Shown one piece after another: positions 16,706-25,185 of a stretch of DNA of 44,779 nt. Below the pieces are notes generated by a model. It had not been told where the DNA came from. It saw only the letters and a list, made by a program, of their open reading frames with translations, and made no database searches. The position numbers and the translations under genes were made by a program. Numbering within the stretch: the stretch's first letter is position 1; every line of letters begins with the position of its first letter. Location of the stretch: the NCBI GenBank assembly GCA_029973975.1, contig JARKQF010000168.1:1-44779 (forward strand), read 5' to 3'. This DNA is from Paludibacter sp. Its GTDB lineage: Bacteria; Bacteroidota; Bacteroidia; Bacteroidales; Paludibacteraceae.

Positions 16706-19027
16706 ATGAAGTTTTTTGTAAACATATTGTTTTTACTGATTTTTGTTTCAGCTCTCGGAGCACAGAACAAATACTCTGTCAGCGGCACAATCACCGATAA
16801 AGGAAACGGTGAAACACTGGCAGGTGCAGCTGTCACTGTCGATGAGTTACCCGGAACAGGAATATCCTCCAATACTTACGGATACTATGCGCTTAGTCTT
16901 CCTGAAGGAAAGTATACGATAATAATCAACTACCTGGGATATGAAACTGTTGAATTGGAAATCAACCTCAATCAAAACATTCGTCGCGACATCAGGATGG
17001 AAGTACTGGCCACCGACTTAAGAGAGGTCGATGTTTATCCTTTCAAACGTAATGATAATATACTATTGAATAATATCGGTTCTGAGAAAATACTGGTAAG
17101 CGAGATTAAAAATATACCCGTATTTTTCGGAGAACAGGATATCATGAAAACCATCTCACTTACACCAGGGGCCACTTCGGTAAGAGATGGCAATAATGGT
17201 ATCTATGTAAGAGGTGGTGGTAATGATCAAAATCTTATTATACTGGATGAAGCAATCGTTTATCATCCGAGCCATCTGCTGGGTTTCTTTTCCACGTTCA
17301 ACAGTGATGCCATCAAGGAAATGACGCTTTATAAAGGTACAGCTCCGGCATCTTATGGAGGCAGAATATCTTCGGTAATGGACATCAGGATGAAAGACGG
17401 CAACAATCAGTCGCTGGAAGTAAACGGCGGAATAGGATTAATATCTTCCCGATTGGCCATTGAGGGTCCTATTGTTAAAGATCGCGGTTCTTTCATCGTT
17501 GCCGGCCGAAGGACTTATGTTGATATGCTGCTGAAACTCACCAACGATCCTAATCTGAACAGCAATACGCTGAATTTTTACGATTTAAATGCCAAAATAA
17601 ATTTCAAGATCAACCCGAAAAATCAGATTTTCATTTCAGCATATTCCGGCCGCGATGCATTCGCCGTACCGGGGCGTTTCGGACTGGCCTGGGGAAATCG
17701 CACAGCTTCTTTCAGATGGAATCACATTTGGCAGGATAAGTTATTTAGCAACACATCAGTTATTTACAGCGATTTTGATTACGAAGTGGATCTGGCTTTT
17801 GAACCATCGGCATTCAGTGTATTATCCGGCATTAAAAATTTCAATTTCAAACATGAATTCAATTATTTTATAAGTGAGAACAGCCGTTTCATTCTGGGTT
17901 ACGACATGCTGGCACACAATATTACCCCCGGACAGTTAGTTGCCGATGAAAATGCAGTGGTACATCCTATGAAAATACAGGAGAGAAACGGCAAAGAACA
18001 AACCGTATATCTGAGTAATGAGTTCAGACCTTCCCCAAACTGGATTTTCAATATCGGCATCAGACTCAACACATTCAGATTATATGGGCCGGGTGATTTT
18101 TACAAATATGAAAACGGAACACTCTCTGAAACCATCACATACACGAAAGATGAGGTCGTAAAATCATATTTTTCACCGGAAAGACGGTTAAACATTACGC
18201 ACATCATCAATCCGGTACAATCGGTTAAAATATCTTATTCGACTCATACGCAAAACATCCACATGATTACTGCTACAGAAAACCTTTCATTGCCGGTAAA
18301 CATCTGGATCATGTCGGGAAATAATGTGAAACCGCAAAAGAGCGATCAGTTCTCAGCCGGCTATTTCCGTAATATGCGCAACGACATGTATCAGTTTGCT
18401 GCCGAAGCCTATTTCAAATTGATGCATGATCAGATTGATGTGAAAAACGGAGCTGATGTAATGGCCAATCAACACATTGAAGGAGAATTGTTGTTCGGCA
18501 ATGGCAGGTCATACGGACTGGAACTGATGTTGAAAAAGAAATATGGTAAACTGAACGGTTGGATCGGATACACCTTGTCAAGAACCGAGTTGAGCATTCC
18601 CGGAATAAATAATGGCAACTGGTACCCGGCACGTCAGGACATAACCAATGATCTGTCGATAGTTGGTATGTATGAACTGTCAAAAAACCTCACCATGTCG
18701 GCAACCTGGGTATACCAAACAGGTAACGCGGTTACTTTTCCAAGCGGGAAATATGAAATAAATGGTGAAATAAAATATTATTTCAATGAAAGAAACGGAT
18801 ACAGAATGCCGGATTATCACAGACTTGATCTGGGATTAACCTGGAACCTGAAAAGTAAAGGAAAATACCGCGGTAATCTGAATTTCTCTGTTTATAACGC
18901 TTATGCACGAAAAAATGCATTTTCGATTGATTTTGAACAAGATCCATCAAATCCGGAAAAAACGCGTGCAGTTATGACTTATTTATTTTCTGCAATTCCA
19001 TCAATAACGTATAATTTCAAATTTTAA
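16706..19027 (+). CDS. TonB-dependent outer-membrane receptor
   Basis: A 773-residue outer-membrane transporter. A signal peptide (MKFFVNILFLLIFVSALGAQ) is followed by a carboxypeptidase-regulatory-like beta domain (about 22-110: VSGTITDKGNGETLAGAAV). The plug domain covers about 115-230 (GATSVRDGNNGIYVRGG, MKDGNNQSLEV), then a beta barrel ending in SITYNFKF with a terminal Phe, as usual for barrel insertion. No SusD partner follows, so it is not a classical polysaccharide utilisation pair. Instead a DUF4249 lipoprotein starts 12 bases later, a pairing I know from other Bacteroidetes. The substrate cannot be read from sequence; a peptide, siderophore or small organic compound are all possible. 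Confidence 0.92.
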   Translation: MKFFVNILFLLIFVSALGAQNKYSVSGTITDKGNGETLAGAAVTVDELPGTGISSNTYGYYALSLPEGKYTIIINYLGYETVELEINLNQNIRRDIRMEVLATDLREVDVYPFKRNDNILLNNIGSEKILVSEIKNIPVFFGEQDIMKTISLTPGATSVRDGNNGIYVRGGGNDQNLIILDEAIVYHPSHLLGFFSTFNSDAIKEMTLYKGTAPASYGGRISSVMDIRMKDGNNQSLEVNGGIGLISSRLAIEGPIVKDRGSFIVAGRRTYVDMLLKLTNDPNLNSNTLNFYDLNAKINFKINPKNQIFISAYSGRDAFAVPGRFGLAWGNRTASFRWNHIWQDKLFSNTSVIYSDFDYEVDLAFEPSAFSVLSGIKNFNFKHEFNYFISENSRFILGYDMLAHNITPGQLVADENAVVHPMKIQERNGKEQTVYLSNEFRPSPNWIFNIGIRLNTFRLYGPGDFYKYENGTLSETITYTKDEVVKSYFSPERRLNITHIINPVQSVKISYSTHTQNIHMITATENLSLPVNIWIMSGNNVKPQKSDQFSAGYFRNMRNDMYQFAAEAYFKLMHDQIDVKNGADVMANQHIEGELLFGNGRSYGLELMLKKKYGKLNGWIGYTLSRTELSIPGINNGNWYPARQDITNDLSIVGMYELSKNLTMSATWVYQTGNAVTFPSGKYEINGEIKYYFNERNGYRMPDYHRLDLGLTWNLKSKGKYRGNLNFSVYNAYARKNAFSIDFEQDPSNPEKTRAVMTYLFSAIPSITYNFKF

Positions 19028-19039
19028 AAATATAAGGTT

Positions 19040-19861
19040 ATGAAGACATCACAAAAATTGAACAGTATAAATGGATTATTTATTCCATTTTTGATGTTAG
19101 CAACCATTTTAACATCCTGTACAGAAGCAATCGAGTTTGAATTTGATGTAGCAGCGCCTCAACTTGTAGTTGAAGCCATTGTTCCGGAATCGCAATATGC
19201 AGAAGTGATTCTATCGAAAACAGCCAACATCAACGACAACAATAAAAACCTGGTAAGTAATGCATTAGTTGTATTGGAAGACGGATTCGGGACTTCCGAA
19301 ACACTGCAGGAAGTATCGCCCGGTCGTTATCGTTCAAACAAAATTAAAGGAGTTCCAGGTTCAAATTATGCACTGTCTGTACAAACCGAAGGAAATGTGA
19401 GCTTTATCAAATCAGAAGACAGGATGCCAAAACCGGTTTTCATCAACAGATTAAGAGTGAGAGAATCCATCATCCCGGAAATAGAAGGTGTAAAGATGCC
19501 GGATTGGGAAGTGATAGTGGAATACACTGACCCTGAAGATGAAATCAATTATTATCGCTTTGTTGAGTATGTAAATGGAAAAGTAACCGTATCCTATGTT
19601 GAAAATGACAGGTTTAATAATGGTAAAGACAACAAAAGCTTTTTAACCTGCGTGGACAGAAAATTGTCGAAAGGCGACACCCTGACAGTAGAGATGCAAT
19701 CAATTTCCAAAGCAGTTTATGATTACTTTTATGCTTTCGGTACAATCAACAACCTTGTACAGGGAAGCAATACAACAAATCCCATAAGCAATATTTCAGG
19801 AGCAAATCTCGGTTATTTCAGCGCCCACACGGTGCATCGCAGAAGCGTTGTAATTGAATAA
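19040..19861 (+). CDS. DUF4249 family lipoprotein
   Basis: A 273-residue exported lipoprotein with a lipobox ending ILTSC, the lipid-bearing Cys being residue 27. The mature part begins with acidic residues and then a beta-rich domain (PQLVVEAIVPESQYAEVILS, NALVVLEDG, YALSVQTEGN) as in DUF4249 proteins, which begin with a transthyretin-like fold. The end (NLGYFSAHTVHRRSVVIE) also fits the family. It is co-transcribed with the TonB receptor 12 bases upstream and probably acts as its surface or periplasmic-side partner; that role is inferred from gene order. A strong terminator follows. Confidence 0.85.
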   Translation: MKTSQKLNSINGLFIPFLMLATILTSCTEAIEFEFDVAAPQLVVEAIVPESQYAEVILSKTANINDNNKNLVSNALVVLEDGFGTSETLQEVSPGRYRSNKIKGVPGSNYALSVQTEGNVSFIKSEDRMPKPVFINRLRVRESIIPEIEGVKMPDWEVIVEYTDPEDEINYYRFVEYVNGKVTVSYVENDRFNNGKDNKSFLTCVDRKLSKGDTLTVEMQSISKAVYDYFYAFGTINNLVQGSNTTNPISNISGANLGYFSAHTVHRRSVVIE

Positions 19862-19892
19862 GGCGAAGAAAGTGTTGTTTAATTCTGCTCTC

Positions 19893-19934
19893 CCCCTGTT
19901 TACCTTAACCTGTAAACAGGGGTTTTCTTTTTTT
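19893..19934 (+). terminator. Terminator after the TonB/DUF4249 pair
   Basis: CCCCTGTTTAC (19893-19903) pairs exactly with GTAAACAGGGG (19912-19922), followed by a T-rich tract. It closes the transporter unit. Confidence 0.92.
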
Positions 19935-19947
19935 AACTTTCAGGCAA

Positions 19948-19978
19948 TTTGCATCATTCAAAAATAGAATTAACTTTG
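19948..19978 (+). promoter_or_regulatory. Bacteroidetes promoter of the MscS gene
   Basis: TTTG at 19948-19951, a 19-base spacer and TAACTTTG at 19971-19978 match the Bacteroidetes -33/-7 consensus exactly. This is the clearest housekeeping promoter in the window and helps identify the organism group. Confidence 0.85.
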
Positions 19979-20006
19979 CAGCAAACCCAATAATAATGTA
20001 TTATCT

Positions 20007-20552
20007 ATGTTACTGACCTATCTTCCACAAATCATAGGAACTCTGATTACAATAGCAATCATCACGGTATTAAAAATTATTACCAAGAGAATTGTTGTTA
20101 AGTATAAACATATTACCCCTACATTTGAAGCCCGTATCAGTCAGGTTATCAGAATATTCAACATTTTCTTCAACCTGGCTGGTTTTATAATCCTGATTGT
20201 CATCTGGGGAGTTGACACTAAAAACCTATTTGTAGCGCTATCATCTATTTTTGCTGTAATCGGAGTTGCTCTTTTTGCCCAATGGTCTATTCTGAGTAAC
20301 ATCACTGCCGGAATCATCATTTATTTCTCGGCTCCGTTTAAGATTGGCGATTATATACGCATACTTGACAAAGATATGCCCATCGAAGCCAGAGTGGAAG
20401 ATATTTTTACATTCTACACACACCTTAAAACACGGGATGGCGGGATACACATATTCCCGAATTCTTTGCTGTTACAAAAAGCAGTATCCGTTATTGAAGA
20501 AGACGAATTAAAATCAGACGATCAGTTTCCCACCTTTAATAACGCGTACTAA
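20007..20552 (+). CDS. Short MscS-family mechanosensitive channel
   Basis: A 181-residue inner-membrane protein. Three hydrophobic stretches are visible (about 5-25, 50-70 and 73-112); the last is the pore-lining helix with VALFAQWSILSNITAGIIIYFSA cut by conserved small residues. The beta domain that follows has the MscS wording FKIGDYIRI and IFPNSLLLQKAVSVIE. The family protects cells from hypo-osmotic shock. It is much shorter than E. coli MscS (286 residues) because the C-terminal cytoplasmic cage is missing, but proteins of about 180 residues with this ending are common in Bacteroidetes, so I do not regard it as broken. It converges with the gene at 20568, 15 bases away. Confidence 0.88.
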   Translation: MLLTYLPQIIGTLITIAIITVLKIITKRIVVKYKHITPTFEARISQVIRIFNIFFNLAGFIILIVIWGVDTKNLFVALSSIFAVIGVALFAQWSILSNITAGIIIYFSAPFKIGDYIRILDKDMPIEARVEDIFTFYTHLKTRDGGIHIFPNSLLLQKAVSVIEEDELKSDDQFPTFNNAY

Positions 20553-20567
20553 AGCATTTATTCTGGC

Positions 20568-22814
20568 TTAGTTATCTAAGAGTTCACTCATCTTACGATT
20601 GAGTTCATCTTCCATCTTTTTACGTTTGGTAACGTCGTTCACCAACACGTGACGGGCATTCCGGCTATCATATAAAATGGGTGTCGATGTTAATTCAACA
20701 TAGATAATCTCTTCGTTTTTAGTCAGATGCCTTCTGCGGGTAAAATGATCTTTCTTATCCTTAATATTGGCGATCGATTTTACAAATTCCGGAATATCGT
20801 CGGGTGGACAAATATCAAAAAGTGTCATGGACAAAAATTCTTTTCTCGAAAAACCATAATGATTGATAGCCGCATTATTAACTTCCAGAAATGAAAGTGA
20901 GTCCACATCGTAAATCCACATGGGTTGAGGATTGTTTTCAAATAAATAACGATATTTTTCCTCACTTTCCCGCATGGCTTTTTCCGTTTCTATACGAACT
21001 AAAAACAATCCAACCTGATTGGAAAACAGTTTGACAATTTCACTGTTTTTCAGTTCCCTGCCTTTGTTGAAAATCAACACAAAATCGCCGAGAACCTGGT
21101 TATTATAGCAGGTTGAAACAACGACGACCTGTCCTGAATTAAACGTACTTTCAATAATCTGGGTAACAGATTTCGGGAGAACTTTTCCAACGACATCCTG
21201 AACGCCGGAAAACACTTGTATTGAAGTTCTTTCTTTGAATGTATTGACAAAAGGATCGGCTTTCCATTTCTTTTCAATCAGATTGAAACCCAGAATATTG
21301 ATAGAGTTACGCACAAAATCGCCGATTCCGCTGACACTTTTGGTCATATATTCAGCGCCATTATTCACATACTGATTAAATGCTACAATATAGGCTCCGG
21401 ATATTTCAACCATCATATCCGTAATTTTATCATAATTGATGTGACCGGACTGTAATTGAATAAAACTGGTACTTTCATCCAAAACTTTCTTTAGAATATC
21501 CCTTTTTTCCTGCAGTTTATCCTGGGCAATATTCTTTTCTGTTACATCGTTCACAAGGATATGAATGGCTTTCTTACCATTCCAGTTAATTTGCGAACTG
21601 GTTAGTTCTACCTGAATAATTTCACCGTTTTTCTTCAAATGTCGCGCAGTAAGCCTGAACTGATTTGACTTTAACAATTTGCCGATATTATTTTTGAGCA
21701 ATGTTTCATCTTCTACAGGCCGCATATTTTTAATCGACATCGTAAGAAATTCTTCCCTGGAATAACCGTAATGAGTAATCGCAGCGTCATTGACTTCCAA
21801 AAACTTCAAGGTGTCGTAATCGAAAATTGCCATAGGTTCCGGATTGTGTTCAAACAACAGACGGTACTTTTCTCCACTCTGACGTATTTCTTCTACATAT
21901 TGACGACGTTTGTAAATATTGATGAGTAACTGAGAAAACACCTTGAAAAGTTGTTGTTCGCTTTCGGAATACACGTGGTTCTCACATATTGAATCAAAAC
22001 TCACGTAACCCAGACATTTACCGTTATCCATCATCGGGATGGCAATCACACTTTTTATTCCGTATTTTAGTACGGAATCGCGAACGTTTTGCTGATCGTA
22101 TTTATTCACATCATACACATAAACAACCTCACCCTTTAAATGCCGGGGTATCCAGTTATCCATTTTTTCCATCGGAATAGTCTGATAGATTTCCTTACGC
22201 GGAGTAAAACCTTCTTTAGACCATTCATAATCAAGTGTAGCGATCTGATTTTTAAAATCATAATAGACAATATAGCTCTGATCTGCATTTACAAATCTTG
22301 ATATGTTTGCTAACGAGTCGTGTACTGCATTTTCAACTTCAGATAAAGGTAAATTAATAAACGAGGTCGAGATATTCATCAACAATTGTGTAAATTTCAA
22401 CTGTTTTTGAATTAACTCATCAGCTTGTTTAAGTTTCATCTCATTTTCCACATCATTGGAGACCCTTTTAATTACCTCGGGTAACCGGGTCATCAACATG
22501 GAATCTTTAACCAGATAATCGCGTGCACCCAACTTCATCATTTCCACCGCGACACGTTCATCTCCCTGACCTGTCGACATGATGAATGCAGGTATCGGTA
22601 AATTAGACTTAATCCTCCGCTGCAACCAGTCTCCGGCATTTTCTTCACCTGCCAATTTATAATCTATCAACATCAGTTTAACATCAACCTCCTCCAAAAT
22701 ACGCTCAGCATCGACAAAGGTATTTGCCCATACAGTTTCGTATCCGAGATCTTCCAGTTCAAACCGTACCAGTTCGGCTATTCCCGCATCATCCTCAATG
22801 ATCAGAATTTTCAT
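20568..22814 (-). CDS. Receiver-GAF-PAS-GAF-PAS protein without kinase domain
   Basis: A 748-residue soluble signalling protein. Residues 1-120 are a receiver (IEDDAG, phospho-accepting Asp51 in LMLIDYKLAGE, Lys in YLVKDS). A GAF domain follows (about 145-305), PAS (about 315-435), a second GAF-like domain (about 445-615) and a second PAS (about 620-735). The two PAS units are clearly related: LFEHNPEPMAIFDYDTLKF versus LFENNPQPMWIYDVDSLSF. The protein stops just after the second PAS tail (KKMEDELNRKMSELLDN), where a kinase or other output would normally begin. No H-box or ATPase motif exists. It is the last gene of a minus-strand operon, starting one base after the CheY-like gene. Either it works as a scaffold or sensor hub, or it has lost a kinase. 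Confidence 0.9.
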   Translation of the reverse strand: MKILIIEDDAGIAELVRFELEDLGYETVWANTFVDAERILEEVDVKLMLIDYKLAGEENAGDWLQRRIKSNLPIPAFIMSTGQGDERVAVEMMKLGARDYLVKDSMLMTRLPEVIKRVSNDVENEMKLKQADELIQKQLKFTQLLMNISTSFINLPLSEVENAVHDSLANISRFVNADQSYIVYYDFKNQIATLDYEWSKEGFTPRKEIYQTIPMEKMDNWIPRHLKGEVVYVYDVNKYDQQNVRDSVLKYGIKSVIAIPMMDNGKCLGYVSFDSICENHVYSESEQQLFKVFSQLLINIYKRRQYVEEIRQSGEKYRLLFEHNPEPMAIFDYDTLKFLEVNDAAITHYGYSREEFLTMSIKNMRPVEDETLLKNNIGKLLKSNQFRLTARHLKKNGEIIQVELTSSQINWNGKKAIHILVNDVTEKNIAQDKLQEKRDILKKVLDESTSFIQLQSGHINYDKITDMMVEISGAYIVAFNQYVNNGAEYMTKSVSGIGDFVRNSINILGFNLIEKKWKADPFVNTFKERTSIQVFSGVQDVVGKVLPKSVTQIIESTFNSGQVVVVSTCYNNQVLGDFVLIFNKGRELKNSEIVKLFSNQVGLFLVRIETEKAMRESEEKYRYLFENNPQPMWIYDVDSLSFLEVNNAAINHYGFSRKEFLSMTLFDICPPDDIPEFVKSIANIKDKKDHFTRRRHLTKNEEIIYVELTSTPILYDSRNARHVLVNDVTKRKKMEDELNRKMSELLDN

Positions 22815-22815
22815 T

Positions 22816-23247
22816 TCACACCTTAATTATCTGTAAGAAAAAACCTAGTTTTTGTAATGTCTCTGCAAATTTAATAAATTCTACCGGTTTTGTAATATAT
22901 ACATTGCAACCAAGTTGATAACATTTTTCAATTTCGCGCGGATCATCGGTTGTTGTAAGCATGATAACCGGAATATTCTTCATATCATCACGATTTTTAA
23001 TTCTTCTCAACACTTCCGTACCATCGACCAACGGCATATTAATGTCAAGCATCACCAGATACTCGGCGTTATTTTCAGTGCCACCTTCTTTATGAACGTC
23101 AACAAGATAATCCCATATATCACTCCCATTATCAAATCTGATGATTTGATTTTTCAAACCGGTTTCCCTGAGACCTTCCACAATCAATTCGGCATGCCCG
23201 TCATCATCTTCTGCGATTAAAATGATAATTTCTCTGTTGTAACTCAT
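22816..23247 (-). CDS. CheY-like response regulator (Rcp1 type)
   Basis: A 143-residue single receiver. It has the acidic cluster AEDDDGHAELI, the phospho-accepting Asp68 in LVMLDINMPLVDG, Thr in VIMLTTTDD and Lys in YITKPVEF. The extra loop between helix 2 and strand 3 (WDYLVDVHKEGG) is typical of receivers paired with phytochrome-like kinases. It lies between the PAS-PAS kinase upstream (18-base gap) and the REC-GAF-PAS protein downstream (1-base gap). It is the likely phosphate acceptor of that kinase. Confidence 0.93.
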   Translation of the reverse strand: MSYNREIIILIAEDDDGHAELIVEGLRETGLKNQIIRFDNGSDIWDYLVDVHKEGGTENNAEYLVMLDINMPLVDGTEVLRRIKNRDDMKNIPVIMLTTTDDPREIEKCYQLGCNVYITKPVEFIKFAETLQKLGFFLQIIKV

Positions 23248-23265
23248 ATCATTTGTTTTATATCA

Positions 23266-24834
23266 TTAGTTTTCTGAAAAATTAAGAGCAGGAAGCTCAA
23301 TAAAAAACGTGGTTCCATACCTTTCCGTAGATTCTACCCATATTTTTCCATGATGTTTCTCAACAATGCGTTTCACAACGCTTAATCCGATACCGTCACC
23401 CGGCACATGCCTGTTATCGACCCGGTAAAACACATACCAGATTTTTTCGAGATGTTCTTTGGGAATACCTATCCCGTTGTCCATAATCCGGTACAACACT
23501 TTTTTATACCTGCTTACTCCACTGATGCTTATTTTCAACTGTCTTTGATTGTCCCTGTACTTGACGGCATTGGTTATGATGTTCGAGAACAACTGATTCA
23601 ACATGGCTTCATCGCCATAACAATCAGGCAGATCTTCAATATCGACCCGGGCATTGATTTCCTGTAACTGGTATTCAACAGCATGTATCACCTTTGACAT
23701 CAGACCATACATTTTTATCTGTTGAATATTCATAGCGATCCTTCCGGTTCTGGAAATCTGCAAAAGGCTGTTCAGCATTCTTTCCATTTTGCCCACACTG
23801 TTGAAAATATATTCAAGCGTATGCGGAATCTTCTGCTCTGTTAAATCGTTGAGTTCCTCTCTCGTTTTCTGATCAATTTCCAAAGTTGATATCACCTCTC
23901 CTATCTTATCCGTATGCTTCTTCAGTCTGGTACTGAAACCCTGTATATTAACCAATGGAGAACGTAAATCGTGGGAGGTTACATACACGTAATTCTCAAG
24001 CTCTTTATTTTTCTCAATCAACACATCATTATAATGCATCAATTCAGTAATATCAGCTGCAATAATTGCGAAAATATCTTGCTGTATTGCAATGGCTGAA
24101 ACCTTAAACCGCTTATCTAACGGTTCAAAATCAGCAACAAAGCTAAGATTTCTTCCCTCACTAATTGCATGTACCACTTCATGATAGTTAGGAATGTTAT
24201 CTAACCTCAACACATCATAAGGAGATTTACCAATAACATCCATAGGGTTTCTTACACCTAATGCCCTTATAAATGACTCGTTTAAATCTATGATGCTTGT
24301 ATCAAGAACTTCTCCCTCTTCATTCCTGTTGATACGGCATAATACAGCCTGATCAGCCATTTCATTGAATAAAGCTCTGAATTTTTTCTCACTGATGACA
24401 AGGGCTTCCTGTGCATTTTTCCTCTCTGTAATGTCACGGATAAAGCCTTCTAAAAACATCAGTTTACCATCCTGATCATAAACACCAACGCCCTGTTCCC
24501 AAACCCATCTTTCATCACCAGAAGCTGTGATAATTTTGTATTCATGCTCAAATGGCTTTTTCTTATTGAGTACATCTTTCCAGTCATCATGCAAGACTCG
24601 CTGATAATCAGGATGAATAATATCATTAAATGTGATTCTTTTATTATTTATAAAATCGTCTGGCTTGTAACCTGTAACTGTTTCACACACATCACTGATG
24701 TAAAACATGGTCCAGTTTTCATCATTGGCACAGCGGTAAATAAAACCCGGAAGGTTAGAAATTAAACGTGAAAGTTGCTGATCAGTTTCAATAAATTGGT
24801 CAGTTGAAAAATCACGGGCTATATATTCACTCAT
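23266..24834 (-). CDS. PAS-PAS sensor histidine kinase
   Basis: A soluble 522-residue kinase and first gene of the minus-strand operon. PAS 1 (about 20-150) has the PAS_3-type wording NLPGFIYRCANDENW and ends EGFIRDITERK. PAS 2 (about 150-275) is looser. The H-box YVTSHDLRSPLVNIQGF with His288 is of the type found in phytochrome-like kinases; an unusually long helical hairpin follows it. The N-box is LFSNIITNAVKYRD and the G boxes are DNGIGI and GDGIGLSVV. No membrane segment is visible. With the receiver downstream it forms a self-contained kinase/receiver pair, and the third gene adds a large sensor. Confidence 0.93.
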   Translation of the reverse strand: MSEYIARDFSTDQFIETDQQLSRLISNLPGFIYRCANDENWTMFYISDVCETVTGYKPDDFINNKRITFNDIIHPDYQRVLHDDWKDVLNKKKPFEHEYKIITASGDERWVWEQGVGVYDQDGKLMFLEGFIRDITERKNAQEALVISEKKFRALFNEMADQAVLCRINRNEEGEVLDTSIIDLNESFIRALGVRNPMDVIGKSPYDVLRLDNIPNYHEVVHAISEGRNLSFVADFEPLDKRFKVSAIAIQQDIFAIIAADITELMHYNDVLIEKNKELENYVYVTSHDLRSPLVNIQGFSTRLKKHTDKIGEVISTLEIDQKTREELNDLTEQKIPHTLEYIFNSVGKMERMLNSLLQISRTGRIAMNIQQIKMYGLMSKVIHAVEYQLQEINARVDIEDLPDCYGDEAMLNQLFSNIITNAVKYRDNQRQLKISISGVSRYKKVLYRIMDNGIGIPKEHLEKIWYVFYRVDNRHVPGDGIGLSVVKRIVEKHHGKIWVESTERYGTTFFIELPALNFSEN

Positions 24835-25185
24835 AAGATATGCGTTAATTTTCCCAAAGAATTGTATCTGACAAAAGGATTAAATACTACAAAAGTATAC
24901 ATTTTAGCATAAAAATGTCCCATCCTGAATTCTCATTTTTTCTGTTATAAAACATAAAAAATCCATTTTTCAGTATTTATATCTGTAAAAAGTAAATATT
25001 CATACATTGAGAAATTCAGTTGAACTTTTATTAATGATTCTTTGTTAAAATATCATTAGCAAAAGAATCAGACTATTTTCAAGTTTATCTTTTTTATTAT
25101 CTTTGGATAATTTCTTTAGAAATAATGTTTAAATATACATTTTTAAAAGTCGACACCGTTTAAAATTAAAATTATTACATAAAAT
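24835..25185. other. 351-bp divergent promoter region
   Basis: A very A/T-rich spacer between the kinase operon and acn. Minus-strand side: TACTTTTG at 24897-24890 as a -7 element, with the dyad ACATTTT-N6-AAAATGT at 24899-24918 next to it. Plus-strand side: TATCTTTG at 25098-25105 as the acn -7 element; the dyad GATTCTTT (25036-25043) / AAAGAATC (25062-25069) upstream of it; and ATTTCT-TT-AGAAAT at 25110-25123 just past the start. No open frame of protein-like character was seen. Confidence 0.55.
25098..25105 (+). promoter_or_regulatory. -7 promoter element of the citrate-branch operon
   Basis: TATCTTTG fits TAnnTTTG. It would give a leader of about 75 bases before the aconitase ATG. The -33 position holds only TTTT. 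Confidence 0.5.

Noticed and set aside
20007-20552. MscS gene as a truncated pseudogene
   Set aside because: The length and ending match the short Bacteroidetes MscS type, and an exact -33/-7 promoter precedes it.
24907-24920. Second sigma-54-like site (minus strand, GG-N10-GC) before the PAS-PAS kinase
   Set aside because: Only the invariant dinucleotides match; the CAC block is absent, and a few such hits are expected by chance in the spacer DNA. A TACTTTTG element next to it is a better promoter.
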